From Azolla caroliniana (taxonomy: Eukaryota; Polypodiophyta): 64,000 bases of DNA. Every line of letters starts with the position of its first letter. Within the stretch, counting starts at the first letter, position 1. Position numbers and translations under genes: made by a program. Shown here in pieces: positions 52,346 through 62,699 of the stretch. The DNA lies in assembly GCA_043228905.1 (NCBI GenBank), contig JBHGNT010000008.1:13826001-13890000 (forward strand). The letters run 5' to 3'. The notes under the pieces were generated by a model. That model was not told where the DNA came from, made no database searches, and saw nothing but the letters and a program-made list of their open reading frames with translations.

Positions 52346-52785
52346 TGTAAAAAGTAACGTGCGGAAGCAAGTATGAAGACCGAACAGAAGGAAGAAAACT
52401 CAGGTTTAATGGAGAGCTTGAGCTCACACAGTATACGCGGGAGAGATAGAGAGAGTGAGAGAGGAAAACACAAGAGGTATATTCAAAAAATACTCAATCT
52501 CTACTCACCACACTCTATACATATCTGTGTTCAATGAACACTTTTATACAAGTCCTAGAAGGACTGACCGAAGTACTGACAGTACTTCAATGCTCATTAA
52601 GAGCTCCTACACTAACTCCCAAATATATTCCTCACGGAATATCTTTCCTAACGGCCTCCCGGTTTACGCACCGATTCGGCCCTAGGTACGCACCAGTCTG
52701 CGTACCGGTTTACGCATTCGGCCTAACCGATCCGGTCCTCAGCTTCTTCAGCCGATCCGGCCGATGTTGAGCTTGTCTCTCAACA
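52346..52785 (-). repeat. 5' LTR of Copia-4
   Basis: 440 bp, pairs with 47116-47543; TG...CA ends. Confidence 0.92.
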
Positions 52786-53931
52786 AAAATGCATTTTACT
52801 ACATACAAAATGGACAACTACATATCATGTTATGTGAACATGAAGTTTGAGAAGATAGGGAAAATAGAATTATGATTTATCCCACATAGATAGGAAATTT
52901 AAGGTCATGGCTATATAACCACATTGAGATCCCTTATTTTTCATTTGTGCTAAGAGCACTTTGGCCAATTTGTTTAGATGGATGAACGTGGCCAAGTTCC
53001 CAAAAATAGACTGGCAATAAAATGGAACCGACCAGAAAGCAAACCGGAACTGGCCGATAAGCAAATTGGAACCGGTCGGTAAGCAAACTGGAAAGCAAAC
53101 TGGAACAGGTTGGTAAGCAAACCGAAATTGGCTGGTAAGCAAACTGGAACTGGCTGGTAAGTCGGAAACCAAATTGTAACCAGTTGGTAAGCAAAGCGGA
53201 AAGCAAACCGGAACTGGCAATCGGATGTAGTCAGAAACCGGGCGGATTCGGCAACCGGCGACCGAGCGAAGTCGGCAATCGGGTGGAATCGGAGATCGGA
53301 CAGATTGGATGGGCGGCGATCGAGATGGACAGATGATTGGATCATGCGGCAAATTAAAGTAAAGTAAAGAAAACTAAAGTAAAGGCCATGTGGACAATTG
53401 CATGCAACTAAAAGAAAAAGCCATGCAACTAAAAGTAGAGGCCATGCAACTAAAAGTGGGCATGCAAAGTAACATTGACGGCTATGATCAATGGAGAACT
53501 CTATATATATTCCATTTTTTTTCCTACACTGATTCTCTCTCCAATTTTATTTTCTTCTCCTTCTTAGCTCCCTTATCTTATTGAAGCCATAACACTCAAA
53601 AACCCTAAATTTCCCTACAGAAGCCATAACACTCAAAAATCCTAATTTTCCCTACGGAAGCCATAACACTCAAAAACCCTACTTTCCCTACGGAAACCAT
53701 ATCTCTCAAAACCCCTAATTTTTCTTTTCTATTAACTTAGTAAACCTAAACTTCTTAATCCCAATCTTGGGACATATTGTAATTTCTTTTCCTTTGTTAA
53801 TGAAAATTATTAAATTTCTTATTTCCGTTAATTGTTAAAAATATAAAAGCACGAATGTGATATACTCTAGTGGAAGGCCTCGGGGTCCTACCTCAAGTTC
53901 ACATATCCTCGTCGTATTTTCGCGACACCGC

Positions 53932-53998
53932 CAAAATTTGCTCAAGATTACTAGATGATTCTGATATGATAGTGTATTGAGAAGGAAAGAGATCAATC
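53932..53998 (-). pseudogene. Gag start of Chromo-2
   Basis: Between 5' LTR and the X insertion. Reads SSNLEQILA into the gag at 46998. The first bases after the LTR (gattgatctctttcc) do not match a primer site known to me. Confidence 0.6.
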
Positions 53999-54338
53999 TG
54001 TCACAAATGAACAATTAGAAGAAAAGGAGATGGGTAAGTTGATGAGATAGAGAGATGGAGAAGTTGATGACAATGAGTAAGAATATCTATTGCATGATTG
54101 GTGTTGATCTCCTTGATGTTAACAACGGAGATCAACCGTTTTTATACATATAGTGATGCAAGATAAGCATGCTCATGCCAAGTCATACATACTATAATAG
54201 CAACCATACTGATTCTTGCATGTCATGTCTTACATACTGAGTCTTACATACTTAGTCTTACATACCACTCTTTATAGAAAGGTTTAAAGTCTAAACTGTT
54301 TTTCTAGGAGAAATATATATATAAGGACCTAAGGCTCA
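53999..54338 (-). repeat. 5' LTR of Chromo-2
   Basis: 340 bp, matches 42049-42374; has an extra cttagtcttacata-type duplication near 54245-54265 and lacks two bases at its outer end. Confidence 0.87.
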
Positions 54339-55018
54339 AATTCGACTCGATGTTCATGACAGTCAACGCCAAAGTGACTTTGCTTTCCATTGGAGCAGTC
54401 AATGTTGCTTTCTCTAAACTAGTCTTTGTTGCCTCCAATGTCTCAAAGGCTTCATGGACAGTTTTCAACATATCGCTAATTAATGTCTCACTTGTGTCAT
54501 CGACATTGGATTTCATTGTGTTTCGGTGGGGTGTATACTTGTGGGTTTGATGGGAGTCGGCAGTTGCATCTTCAGCTACCATGCTCCAGAATCTTGCCAT
54601 CTCTTGTTGCAAGCTCCCCATCTTCCGACATCGTTGTACTGACGCCTCAGCTGGAATAGCCCAAGCTACCCTGTACATCTCAGGGTCTGGTGCTTCCTTC
54701 GTTATTTTGCAATACTCGTATGGAAAAGCTCTATCCAATGCAATGGACAACTCGTTGCTGATTGAGATCTCTTGATGTACTTTCTGGTGGAGCCTCATGT
54801 AGTCGTCATACAGCTCCAGTCGTACATGCTTCAGTTTCACCTTGCCCTTCACTCTAGGCACTTTATAAACTAACAACCAGTCTACATCAGTAATCAATTT
54901 ATTTGTTAGAACAGGGCCAATACCCTCTAGTGACAAACTATATATGTTGTTAAAGTCCTCCTTTGTCTCACATAACTTTGCAAAGTTCAACACTCTAGGA
55001 TATGGAGGAATGAGCCAC
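54339..55018 (-). pseudogene. Upstream exon of the minus-strand RING-like gene
   Basis: Long open stretch (about 226 codons) preceded by a very good splice acceptor, tttgtttttcag ending at 55019, and reading WLIPPYPRVLNFAKLCETKE, LSLEGIGPVLTNKLITDVDW, LLVYKVPRVKGKVKLKHVRL, then helical, charged sequence (LISDMLKTVHEAFETLEATK) that could form a coiled coil. It stops at the Chromo-2 LTR and its continuation lies at 42048 (VTVTTIRNKIQ). I do not recognise the family. The apparent Met at 55035 belongs to the intron. Confidence 0.5.
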
Positions 55019-56159
55019 CTGAAAAACAAATTCAATACATGTTACCTCTACTTTGTTGGGACATGTGTATTTAGAATCATAATTGGTAGGGACGAATACA
55101 AAATAAAAAATTAGGCACATGCCTCAAAATCCTAAATCAAGTTTGGGAGAAGTTTGTAGTCTTGAAATCATAAATGTGAATTGATGCAAAATTTCAACCC
55201 TAAATCTGAAATTTTCAACCGTAATCAGAAATCAATTGCTTAAAGAAATCAGAAACCCTAATAGAAATCAACCGCTTAAAGAAATCAGAAAGACTAATTT
55301 GAAATATGTATGAAATCAACCTTTAATTAGAATTTTTGTCAATCAGAAACACACTTGCTGCTACACTCCGATCTTCGAGACATCCTTGTATGGGACTCCA
55401 ACGACTTCACCCTAATCGTTTTTTATAAAAAGATGATCAAGCAAGACAGTTATAGAAATAAAAAAGGAAAAAGAAAAATAATTTTTAATGCCTGTAATGT
55501 GTAACTGATACATACCTAGACGAGGATCGAAATGGTGATGTGTTGGTGCTTTGAAGGTGCACCAACACATCAGAGTACTCCATCTGTTTGGGAGCTTCGT
55601 CTGCATTTGTGCTTAGAGTACTCCATCTGTTTGGATTTTGAACTCAAACTCAGGATTATTAGGAATTTGTTGACATTCAAGTCGAGTTTAGATGAGGGAA
55701 TTGTTCCCCAAGTTCCACTATATTAGAAACCAAAGTTCAAAATTTTGAGTATTCCCATAAATTACCTATTCACCATAATAAATGACATGTAATAAAGCAA
55801 ACTTTTGAGTAATAAAGCAAAAAAAATTCATAAATGATCCTTATGATTTCCCCACGAAAAATTAGTTAAACAAATAGCTAAATAGCTATGACCATTTTAG
55901 TAGCAATTAGCTGTAATAGTGTTTCCATTCCCATGCTTTTACCCATAAAACTTATTCTTGTTACATTCATTCCCCATAAGGGGGTTAAAAGTTACAAGAG
56001 GGGTAGATACATCAGGGTGCAAATCCCCTTGGCCATTCACACTAATCACTCACTCACACATCTTCTTATCTATCCACTCATACTTACATTCACACTCATA
56101 ATAGTATACATTACACATACATACAACAACATTAAGTTCCTTCACCCTCACTCATTACA
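55019..56159. other. Region without clear gene; perfect hairpin at 55536-55572
   Basis: Mostly AT-rich. 55536-55549 and 55559-55572 form a perfect 14-bp inverted repeat (tgatgtgttggtgc) with a 9-base loop. agagtactccatctgtttgg occurs twice (55574 and 55616). Words like aaatagctaaatagcta (55875) recall the palindrome arrays. May include the 5' exons or the end of the element holding the RING-like gene, but I cannot show it. Confidence 0.4.
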
Positions 56160-57241
56160 CTCATCTCTACGTACATCTCGTATGGTAATAGCGGGATCAG
56201 TCTTTTCCAAGAGTGCTTCGTCGGGTCACAAAAGAAACAATCCAGATACAAAATCAATGCCACTCAGACGAAGGAAGCAATCTTACTAGTCTGATTGATG
56301 CTGAATCAGTATTGCAAACTTTAGGAATAAGAGCCGATGATTCGGAGAACTTTTCGGAATTCGAGTCAGGATCGGACAACGAGCGAAGCATCTGGTCTAA
56401 TTATAGATTGAATCACGATACTCTAGAAGAGCGAGAGGAAGATAGTTCCGAGCAAACACCAACACCAAAGTTGGACACTACGATACTGTCTGCACATTTC
56501 TAACAACGTGGGAGGTTTACCATGTTTCCCAACGGCTAACAGAAGCAAAAGTAGAGAGATCAAAAATTGAAGAGTTTGGGTTATCGCTAGAATGAACAAC
56601 TTGGAGATGGCATGCAGATCATAACCCAGGGGGTTTCGCAACATTCCAAGACCTGCGGGATAAGTTGTTGTTGTTGTTCCATTGACAAGGGGCACAAAGA
56701 GAATTAGTTGGAAGATTTTACACCGCCTACCCAACAAGCACATGAAACAATACCACAGTTTATTATCCGATTTCAGAATCTTCACAGCCAATTGACGCGA
56801 GCGCCTTCGGAAGATGATGTCAAAGCAGTATTTGTGGCGGCTCTACGTGAACCACTCTAGACCATGTTGGCAGTTTTGGATTTTCGAACAAGTACAATAG
56901 ATCAGGTAATCGACTAGGTGCTCGACATGGATCGGGCCCAGAATGGTAATCGCATGTCGATGGGAGCCTTACAACGTGCACTCCCAAAGGAGGAGAACCT
57001 TCGGTTCCGTCAGGCAGTCCAATGTACAATGTGCCTAAACCCTGGCCATTCCACCCTGGAATGCACCATGCGGATACAATGTTTGTTGTGCCACTCAAGG
57101 GCACATACTATGGACTAGTGTGAATATACCCTACTGAATCGGCAAGTAGTGCTAGTAAGGCAGATAAAGCCCCCAGAAGAATGAAGGCTAGAAGATGCTT
57201 GTTTCTGAAGAGAGGACCAATACAGATTGGAGGGATGATAC
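56160..57241 (+). pseudogene. Ty3-type gag relic, first part, two zinc knuckles
   Basis: Decayed Gag in several frames: WWADHNPGGFATF-like capsid block near 56606-56640 (WRWHADHNPGGFATFQDL), then QGAQRELVGRFYTAYPTS and, from about 56790, APSEDDVKAVFVAALREPL. Knuckles at 57021-57118: CTMCLNPGHSTLEC and CLLCHSRAHTMD followed by TAG and C, both CX2CX4HX4C. It is cut at 57241 by a solo LTR and continues at 57709. Confidence 0.7.
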
Positions 57242-57703
57242 TGTCATGATATGGCAAGACTCGAACCCATGACCTTAGGTTATATGGGTCAAGCTCTTGA
57301 CCATTATATCATCTATTGTAATACGTAGGATGTTATTTTCATACATTTTATTATAAGAAATTAATGTATATTCCAGATTTCTATGGAACATTCTAGAAGC
57401 TTCAGGATTACTCCTGAGAACACTATAAAAGAGGGCACTAGGCATTATGTTGAACCAAATTCGTTCAACGCCAGTCTTTAGCCTCATAACCCTTTTGTAC
57501 TTACTCTTCTTATAATATATAATCTGTTATCATCATCTCTCTCTCTCTCTCGTCCTCGCTATCTCTCTCTCCTCTTCTCTCTTCCTCTCTGGGGAGTCTT
57601 ACGCAGTCCCGTCCTCTTAGTACTAATAGCACTTCCCTTCTCTAGTACTAATTCTCTCTCTGTGTAGTACTAATCCTCTCTCTGTTTAGTACTATTCTTG
57701 ATA
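57242..57703 (+). repeat. Solo LTR of Chromo-1 family, target duplication gatac
   Basis: 462 bp, TGTCATGATATGG to CTATTCTTGATA (last CA changed to TA). gatac stands at 57237-57241 and 57704-57708. It matches the split Chromo-1 LTR in opposite orientation. The first 70 bases read, on the minus strand, like a tRNA (see findings). Confidence 0.92.
57537..57557. repeat. (TC)n tract in solo LTR
   Basis: Short TC run, counterpart of the (AG)n tract at 8647-8697. Confidence 0.85.
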
Positions 57704-57708
57704 GATAC

Positions 57709-58140
57709 TAGTAGGATGGCCGAAGGAGGGACCAGTACTCCGGGGACCAATACGATGGAAACTACACTCTAGAATATGACCAGAGAAGAGGAGCGAAATG
57801 AAGGTACCCAGACAAGCAGGGGTACCATAACCAGCGCCACAATCAAAACCACCGACGTGGGAATTACAATTGGAGAAATGAGTGCCAACACATGGAACAA
57901 GAGTACCGCCAAGGGCCTGACACAAGTGAAGCAGTCAGAGTCACAAGTGAAGCAGCCAAAGCTAGAGATGCAACAATAGACTGCGAGTGAAGGAGAGAGG
58001 CTAGAACCACTACACCAAAGCATCCTAAACATACTTGACGAGGAGTAAATGCATGGGTTCGACGTGCAATGCGTTGTCCCACGGGCATGCCATGTGTTGG
58101 CCAAAGAAGAGTATGATCCAGAGGAGGAGGTGTAAACCGG
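57709..58140 (+). pseudogene. Ty3-type gag relic, basic C-terminal tail
   Basis: Tail rich in Arg, Asn, Tyr and Gln: QYSGDQYDGNYTLEYDQRRG, then GYHNQRHNQNHRRGNYNW. A stop after RRGAK and others further on. In frame with the first part across the solo LTR only in part, so frame decay is clear. Such tails follow the zinc knuckles in some Gag proteins. It ends near EEYDPEEEV and TAA. Confidence 0.5.
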
Positions 58141-58570
58141 AAAGGTATAAAGCCAAAGGATAATATAATATTATAGATAATTTAGATTAAGGAATTGATG
58201 GATCCAGATCGTTTTAACGATCCGGATCCGCACCGTTCTATAATCGGGTAGCCAGATGACACACCCTTTTGTAACCTTACCAGATGCCTATATAAAGATC
58301 CCAAATTGATGTATACTTTGCGGAAGTAATGAGATGAATATAGTTGATTTTTTATTTTGGTGGTTATCTTGTGTACTTGTTGCTTGTGCTATATATATAT
58401 TATGACCTTACACATGTAATTGGTTGTCGGATATGGTATATGTATTCCAGAATTGTAATCAGATAGTTATATTTATGAGTGATGCATAATAAGTCATCTC
58501 TTTGACCACCCCTTTGGATAAGTATTCCGGGAAGGGATACCTTGTGTTTGTGGCTAAGTCCAACCCATGA
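58141..58570. other. Non-coding stretch, possible LTR-like
   Basis: No gene. Contains gatccggatccgcac and a TATA-like cctatataaagatc (58287-58300) in a promoter-like setting, so it may be an LTR of the element whose gag precedes it; no partner copy is in the window. Confidence 0.3.
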
Positions 58571-58574
58571 GTAA

Positions 58575-59422
58575 AACACCAAAGGAGGCTTGGGATAATT
58601 TGCAAAAAAAAATTGCCGCAAGCACTACGATCAGAAAATTGAAGCTCAAACATGAGTTGAACAATGTCTAACAAAGAGATATGCCGGTGGCCAATTATAC
58701 CTCCAAGATAAACGATATCTGTGACACATTGGGCTCCATCGATGTGATGTTTGATGAAGAAAAAGGGGTCTAGATTTACCTGGGAGGTTTGGCACAAAGG
58801 TTCACATGTCTAAAGTCGGCAAGGGAAGCCCACCGACAAGGAGAGCAAGTGTTGGAGAAAGATGGATGATTCGGACAAAGCTGAATCAAGCAGATCTGAA
58901 ACAAGAAATCAATAGAGATTGCACTACGTCGAGAATTCAGGGCATGCTAGAAATGGCCCTGCATCTGTGATGAAGCACAAAGCCAATCGGATGGGAGTGG
59001 GCACCTCGAAACTAGAAGAGGTGTGGTACGTTGATTCTGGCACGTCCAATCATATGAAGAACCATGAAGAATGGTTCTCCAATCTTGAGAAGCCGAAGCA
59101 TCCTGGAGTTGTCGAGACTAGTGATGACACTGTACACCCAATCCAGCACATTGGTGATGTCCCTCTGAGGCATGTTGGCCAAAGAGGGATAATGAGAAAT
59201 TTCCTGCATCTGCCGATAAACACCAAGAATTTGGTGTTGGTTGAGCAGATAGTCGACCAGGGCATATAGGTGTGTTTTAATCACCACGACTGCGATGAAA
59301 GTGGAATTATTGCATGGGGGTGCAGTGAATGATGTCAGAGCCACAATGCTTGCAAATGGACAAAAGGTCGAGTTGTACATTGACCTCTAGCATAAGTGGA
59401 TTGGCCATGTCAACTTCCCAAG
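58575..59422 (+). mobile_element. Copia-5: truncated copia gag and protease
   Basis: Plus-strand relative of Copia-2 and Copia-4. Starts inside gag (KTPKEAWDNLQKKIAASTT, ANYTSKINDICDTLGSIDVM), then protease from 58919: VWYVDSGTSNHMKNHEEWFS with intact D-S-G, HIGDVPLRHVGQRG, and the start of integrase (HKWIGHVNFP) near 59400, where Copia-6 cuts it. Gag has stops; the protease part is open for 117 codons. Both ends are lost. Confidence 0.82.
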
Positions 59423-59822
59423 TGAAAAGATTACGTGCGAAACCTAAAACAGAACACTACCGGATCAGTCAGCCAGCAACAGAGAAAAAGTGGAGATACA
59501 TAGAATGTGGTAGAGATAGAAAGAGCAAAAGACTGAAGAAACTCTATTCAAAATAATATTGTCTATACATACAAATGTGCTTAGAGAGCACTTTTATACA
59601 AGCCTTGACAGTGAACTGACACAACTACTGTCAGTACTTTAATGCTCACATAAGAGCGTCTAACACTAACTCCTAAAGTTATAACTACATATTAAACTAG
59701 GAGCATAGGCCTCTAATGGCCTGCCAACTCCCCACTGATCTGGCTCATCGATCTGGCTTACCACCGATCCGGCTCCCGGCTTATTCAGCTAATCTAGCCC
59801 ATGTTGAGCTTGTTTCTTAACA
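59423..59822 (-). repeat. 3' LTR of Copia-6
   Basis: Resembles the Copia-4 LTR: starts tgaaaagattacgtgcg in plus display where Copia-4 has tgtaaaaagtaacgtgcg, and shares cttttatacaagcctt and tgttgagcttg words. Confidence 0.82.
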
Positions 59823-61177
59823 CTCCCCCTCAAGATCAACTTAAGGTTCCTCCTGCTCTGTCGATTCTCTCTTTTAGCTCTTCCTGGCGTCTTCAAGCCT
59901 TGCCCACGCTTCTTGTGTAGTCCAGTCCTGCATTCCACGACCCCTTCAATTCAACACTTCTTGACCCAGCCGGTTCCACTCTCCCCGATCCCTACAGTTG
60001 GCATGTCTGCTTGTTAGGCTCTTCTTAGCTCCCTCCCTATGATGGCTTTGGCACTCGTCGACCTGTTTACTCCTTCGTTTCGGTGTCATCTTCGGCTACC
60101 CTTTCGTGTGCTTGTCCTTCATATGATTCGGCTCTCCCAAATCAAACTTCACGACCAAATCAGTTGCCTCTGATTCATCTTCGGTCTTTCCTTTGACCAC
60201 ATCAACTCATGTCCTGGTCTCGGCCTTCTTCTTTCTGTGAACATTGTCCTTCTTGACTCTACTGCCTCCATCAACTCTTTTGGATGTCTTGACTTCTTTA
60301 GTCGATTCGGCATCTTCTTCAACTTTCTCCATACCTTCAGCTTTAACCAAACGATTACTTTTGATCTCCTCTCCAATTGTTTCACTTATTGTTCGCCCCA
60401 TCAAGTGTGGCACATCAAGATGTTGTAGCTCAAGCATCTTTGAGAAGTTCTACAACTTTTCCAATCCAAGCGCCTTGGTGAAAATGTCGGCAACCTGCTA
60501 ATCGGTGCGGACATACCTGAGTTTGACATCATCGCTCATGACCAACTCATGCACAAAGTGACAATTCAGTTCTATGTGCTTTGTACGAGCATGGAAAAAC
60601 TGGTTCTTGGCCAACTACATGCTACTGATGTTGTCACAATAGATCGGAATCAGAGTGGGAACTTCGACTTGTAGATCCTGCAGTAGTCGCTTGAGCCATA
60701 TAGCCTCACATGTTGCGACAGTGGCTCCTTTATACTCAACGTTGGTGCTTTGATCAGTCCGACTGGATAACTGAGATCCGGCCGGGTGATAGTCAAGTAT
60801 ATCAAGCTTTTCCTACTATCTATTAGAACTGTGTCAGGTTGCATGTCGTTCCGGATTTGGGGCGGATCTTGACATTCATGTCAAGAGGAGTTGCAATGGA
60901 TTTACAATCCTTCATGTCGAATTTGAAGAGCATACTCAAAAGATAGTGTTGTTCACTTATTAGTATGCCCTCTCAGGTGCGGATCACTTTTATCCCAAGG
61001 AAGTAGTGAAGGTCCCCCAAATCCTTCATCTCAAATGCACTTGACAATTGGGACTTGCCTTAGTTGATTTTAGCAAGGTCGGGGCCAATGATGACAAGGT
61101 CGTCCATGTACAAGAATATGCACACCGAACCATTTGGACCTTTCTACATGAACAAGGAAGAGTCGGATTTTGAGACC
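59423..61177 (-). mobile_element. Copia-6: 3' half of a copia element
   Basis: Minus-strand. 3' LTR 59423-59822 (400 bp, in the minus sense starts TGTTAAGAAACAAGC), polypurine tract at 59823-59831, then upstream the charged extension (60149-60437, KKDNVHRKKKAETR), RNase H with stops (60440-60740), and RT (60750-61177: SLIYLTITRPDLSYPVG, DMKDCKSIATPLDMN). It is cut at 61177 by Copia-7. Same family group as Copia-2 and Copia-4. Confidence 0.83.
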
Positions 61178-61493
61178 TGTAAAGAGTTTCGTAGGTGGAA
61201 GCTTGTAAACAACATAGTCATCTCAACCATAGTTAGGTAAAACACAGAGAAAAGTAGAAAATATAGTAAACGAGAGTGAGTGAGTGAGAGAGAGAGAGAG
61301 AGAGAGAGCAAAAGAGAAAAAACTGAAATTCAAAATAATATGCTTTGTGTACATACTGTGGGATATGTTACTCTTTATGTACGTGGAAGTATGTGAGGAC
61401 CTGTCAGTTATGCACAACAGACAACATAGATAGTATGACAGAGAAAAGGTAGATAGACTAGCTATAAGCTTTAATGGAAGCTTTCGTTATTTC

Positions 61494-61529
<36 letters not shown>

Positions 61530-61668
61530 AAGACTCAAGATACAAGAAGTGATCAAGCAACGTGTATTACGACGTTAGGTTAGGGCTTATATACTTAAAC
61601 CCTAACTATTGAACGTGCTCACACTAGTAAGGATACAAAGTGGAAGGAGTCGGCATTTTATGCCAACA
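61178..61668 (-). repeat. 3' LTR of Copia-7 with AG and TC tracts
   Basis: 491 bp, in the minus sense TGTTGGCATAAAATGCC to CGAAACTCTTTACA. Contains (AG)n at 61286-61308 and (TC)n at 61497-61527, which could fold on each other. Confidence 0.82.
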
Positions 61669-62699
61669 AACTCCCTTGTAAAAGGATTACTCTTTCTAAT
61701 TACAATTGTATAGGGTTATCTCCCCCGTAAACCTAGATTACAATTTCAATCTAAAGTTATGGTTACAAGTAAGTCGGCATCTAGTTGAGTCAACAGGGAT
61801 AATCTTGGTATTCTACCTAACCTCCTGCTCTGTGTTCGGCTTTCTTCTACGCAATCACTTGTCGTAGTTCCATCTTTGTCCTTAGTGCTCTGAATCGTTG
61901 ATCTAGGAGATCGGTGATGTTCACTTCGGTGTTGATCTTCTAGACTTCGAGCTTCTTCTTGGTTACAAGTTCCCGTATATGATGATACCACACCTCAATA
62001 TGCTTTGTCTTGCCATGATAGACATGATTATTGATGAGGTGTATTGCGCTTTGTGAGTCCCAGTAGATGGTCAACGTCGGATGGTCGATTCGACTTGTTG
62101 CTGACAAGTTAGCTGACATTTGGTGCAACTAGATTGCTTCCTTCGTTGCCTCTGATGATGCTATGTACTTGGTGTATGTGGGAGACAGAGTCATACACTC
62201 TTTAAGCTTTGACATCCATGATATATCACCGCCACCATAGGTGACGATGTAGCCTGATGTCGACTTTTGATTGTCCGAGTTCCCGACGTAGTCGTAGTCG
62301 GGGTACCCTTTGACTTTGGTTGGATTTACTGATCCGAAAGTTACGTGTGCATCGTTGGTCCCTATTAGGTACTTGAAGATGTGCTTGACGGCCTCCCAAT
62401 GCTTTCGTCATGAGTTTGACATGTATTGGTTGACGACCCCTATAGCATAGACTAGGTCGGGTCGAGTCGCCACCATCGCGTACATGATACTTCCTACATC
62501 CGATGGGTAGGTTATCTTTCCATTAAGCTCTTTCTCCTTGTTTGTCAAAGGAGAGTCTCTATCTGATAGTTAGATTGACGTCAAAAGTGGTGTTGGTGCT
62601 AGCTTCATGTTTGCCATATTGAACCGCTTGAGCACTTTGCGGATGTCGTCGGACTAGGAGTGTCAGAGAGTGTTTGTCTTCCGAATTCGATCTATCCTC

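Larger units (their letters stand above)
47116..52785 (-). mobile_element. Copia-4: nearly complete Ty1/copia element
   Basis: LTRs 47116-47543 (428 bp) and 52346-52785 (440 bp) are almost the same. In the minus sense: 5' LTR, primer site tggtatcagagc (52345-52334), gag, knuckle, protease, integrase, RT, RNase H with a long charged tail, polypurine tract, 3' LTR. Flanks aaatt (47111-47115) and aaaat (52786-52790) are a 5-bp target duplication with one change. The longest element reading in the window (444 codons) is its protease-integrase. Youngest looking insertion here. Confidence 0.93.
46999..53927 (+). repeat. X family solo LTR, split by Copia-4, target duplication ccgc
   Basis: LTR parts 46999-47115 and 52786-53927 join to an X LTR (TGTCGTGTGAATC to TTTTCGCGACA). 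The bases ccgc flank both ends (46995-46998 and 53928-53931). Chromo-2 gag reads in frame across (SNLEQILA then VLQL). TATA-like tatataac at 52912-52919. A ccggtaagcaaa-type minisatellite lies at 53020-53230. Confidence 0.9.
42049..54338 (-). mobile_element. Chromo-2: chromodomain Ty3/gypsy element with nested insertions
   Basis: LTRs 42049-42374 and 53999-54338 share sequence along their length (TGTCACAnATGAACAATT in plus display). In the minus sense: 5' LTR, gag start (53998-53932), X solo LTR with Copia-4 (53927-46999), rest of gag, protease, RT, RNase H, integrase, chromodomain, 3' LTR. It inserted in an exon of the minus-strand RING-like gene. I see no convincing target duplication (gtcac versus aattc) and no standard primer site. 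Confidence 0.88.

Noticed and set aside
52870-53352. 160-codon minus-strand frame with RFAYQPVPVCF-type repeats
   Set aside because: It is only the translated minisatellite of the X LTR; the same effect occurs in the other X LTRs.
57246-57312. Genuine tRNA gene
   Set aside because: The anticodon arm does not fold and the sequence lies at a fixed place in an LTR; kept only as a tRNA-like finding.
61286-61527. AG and TC tracts as an inverted-repeat transposon
   Set aside because: They are simple microsatellites inside one LTR with TG...CA ends; no target duplication around them.
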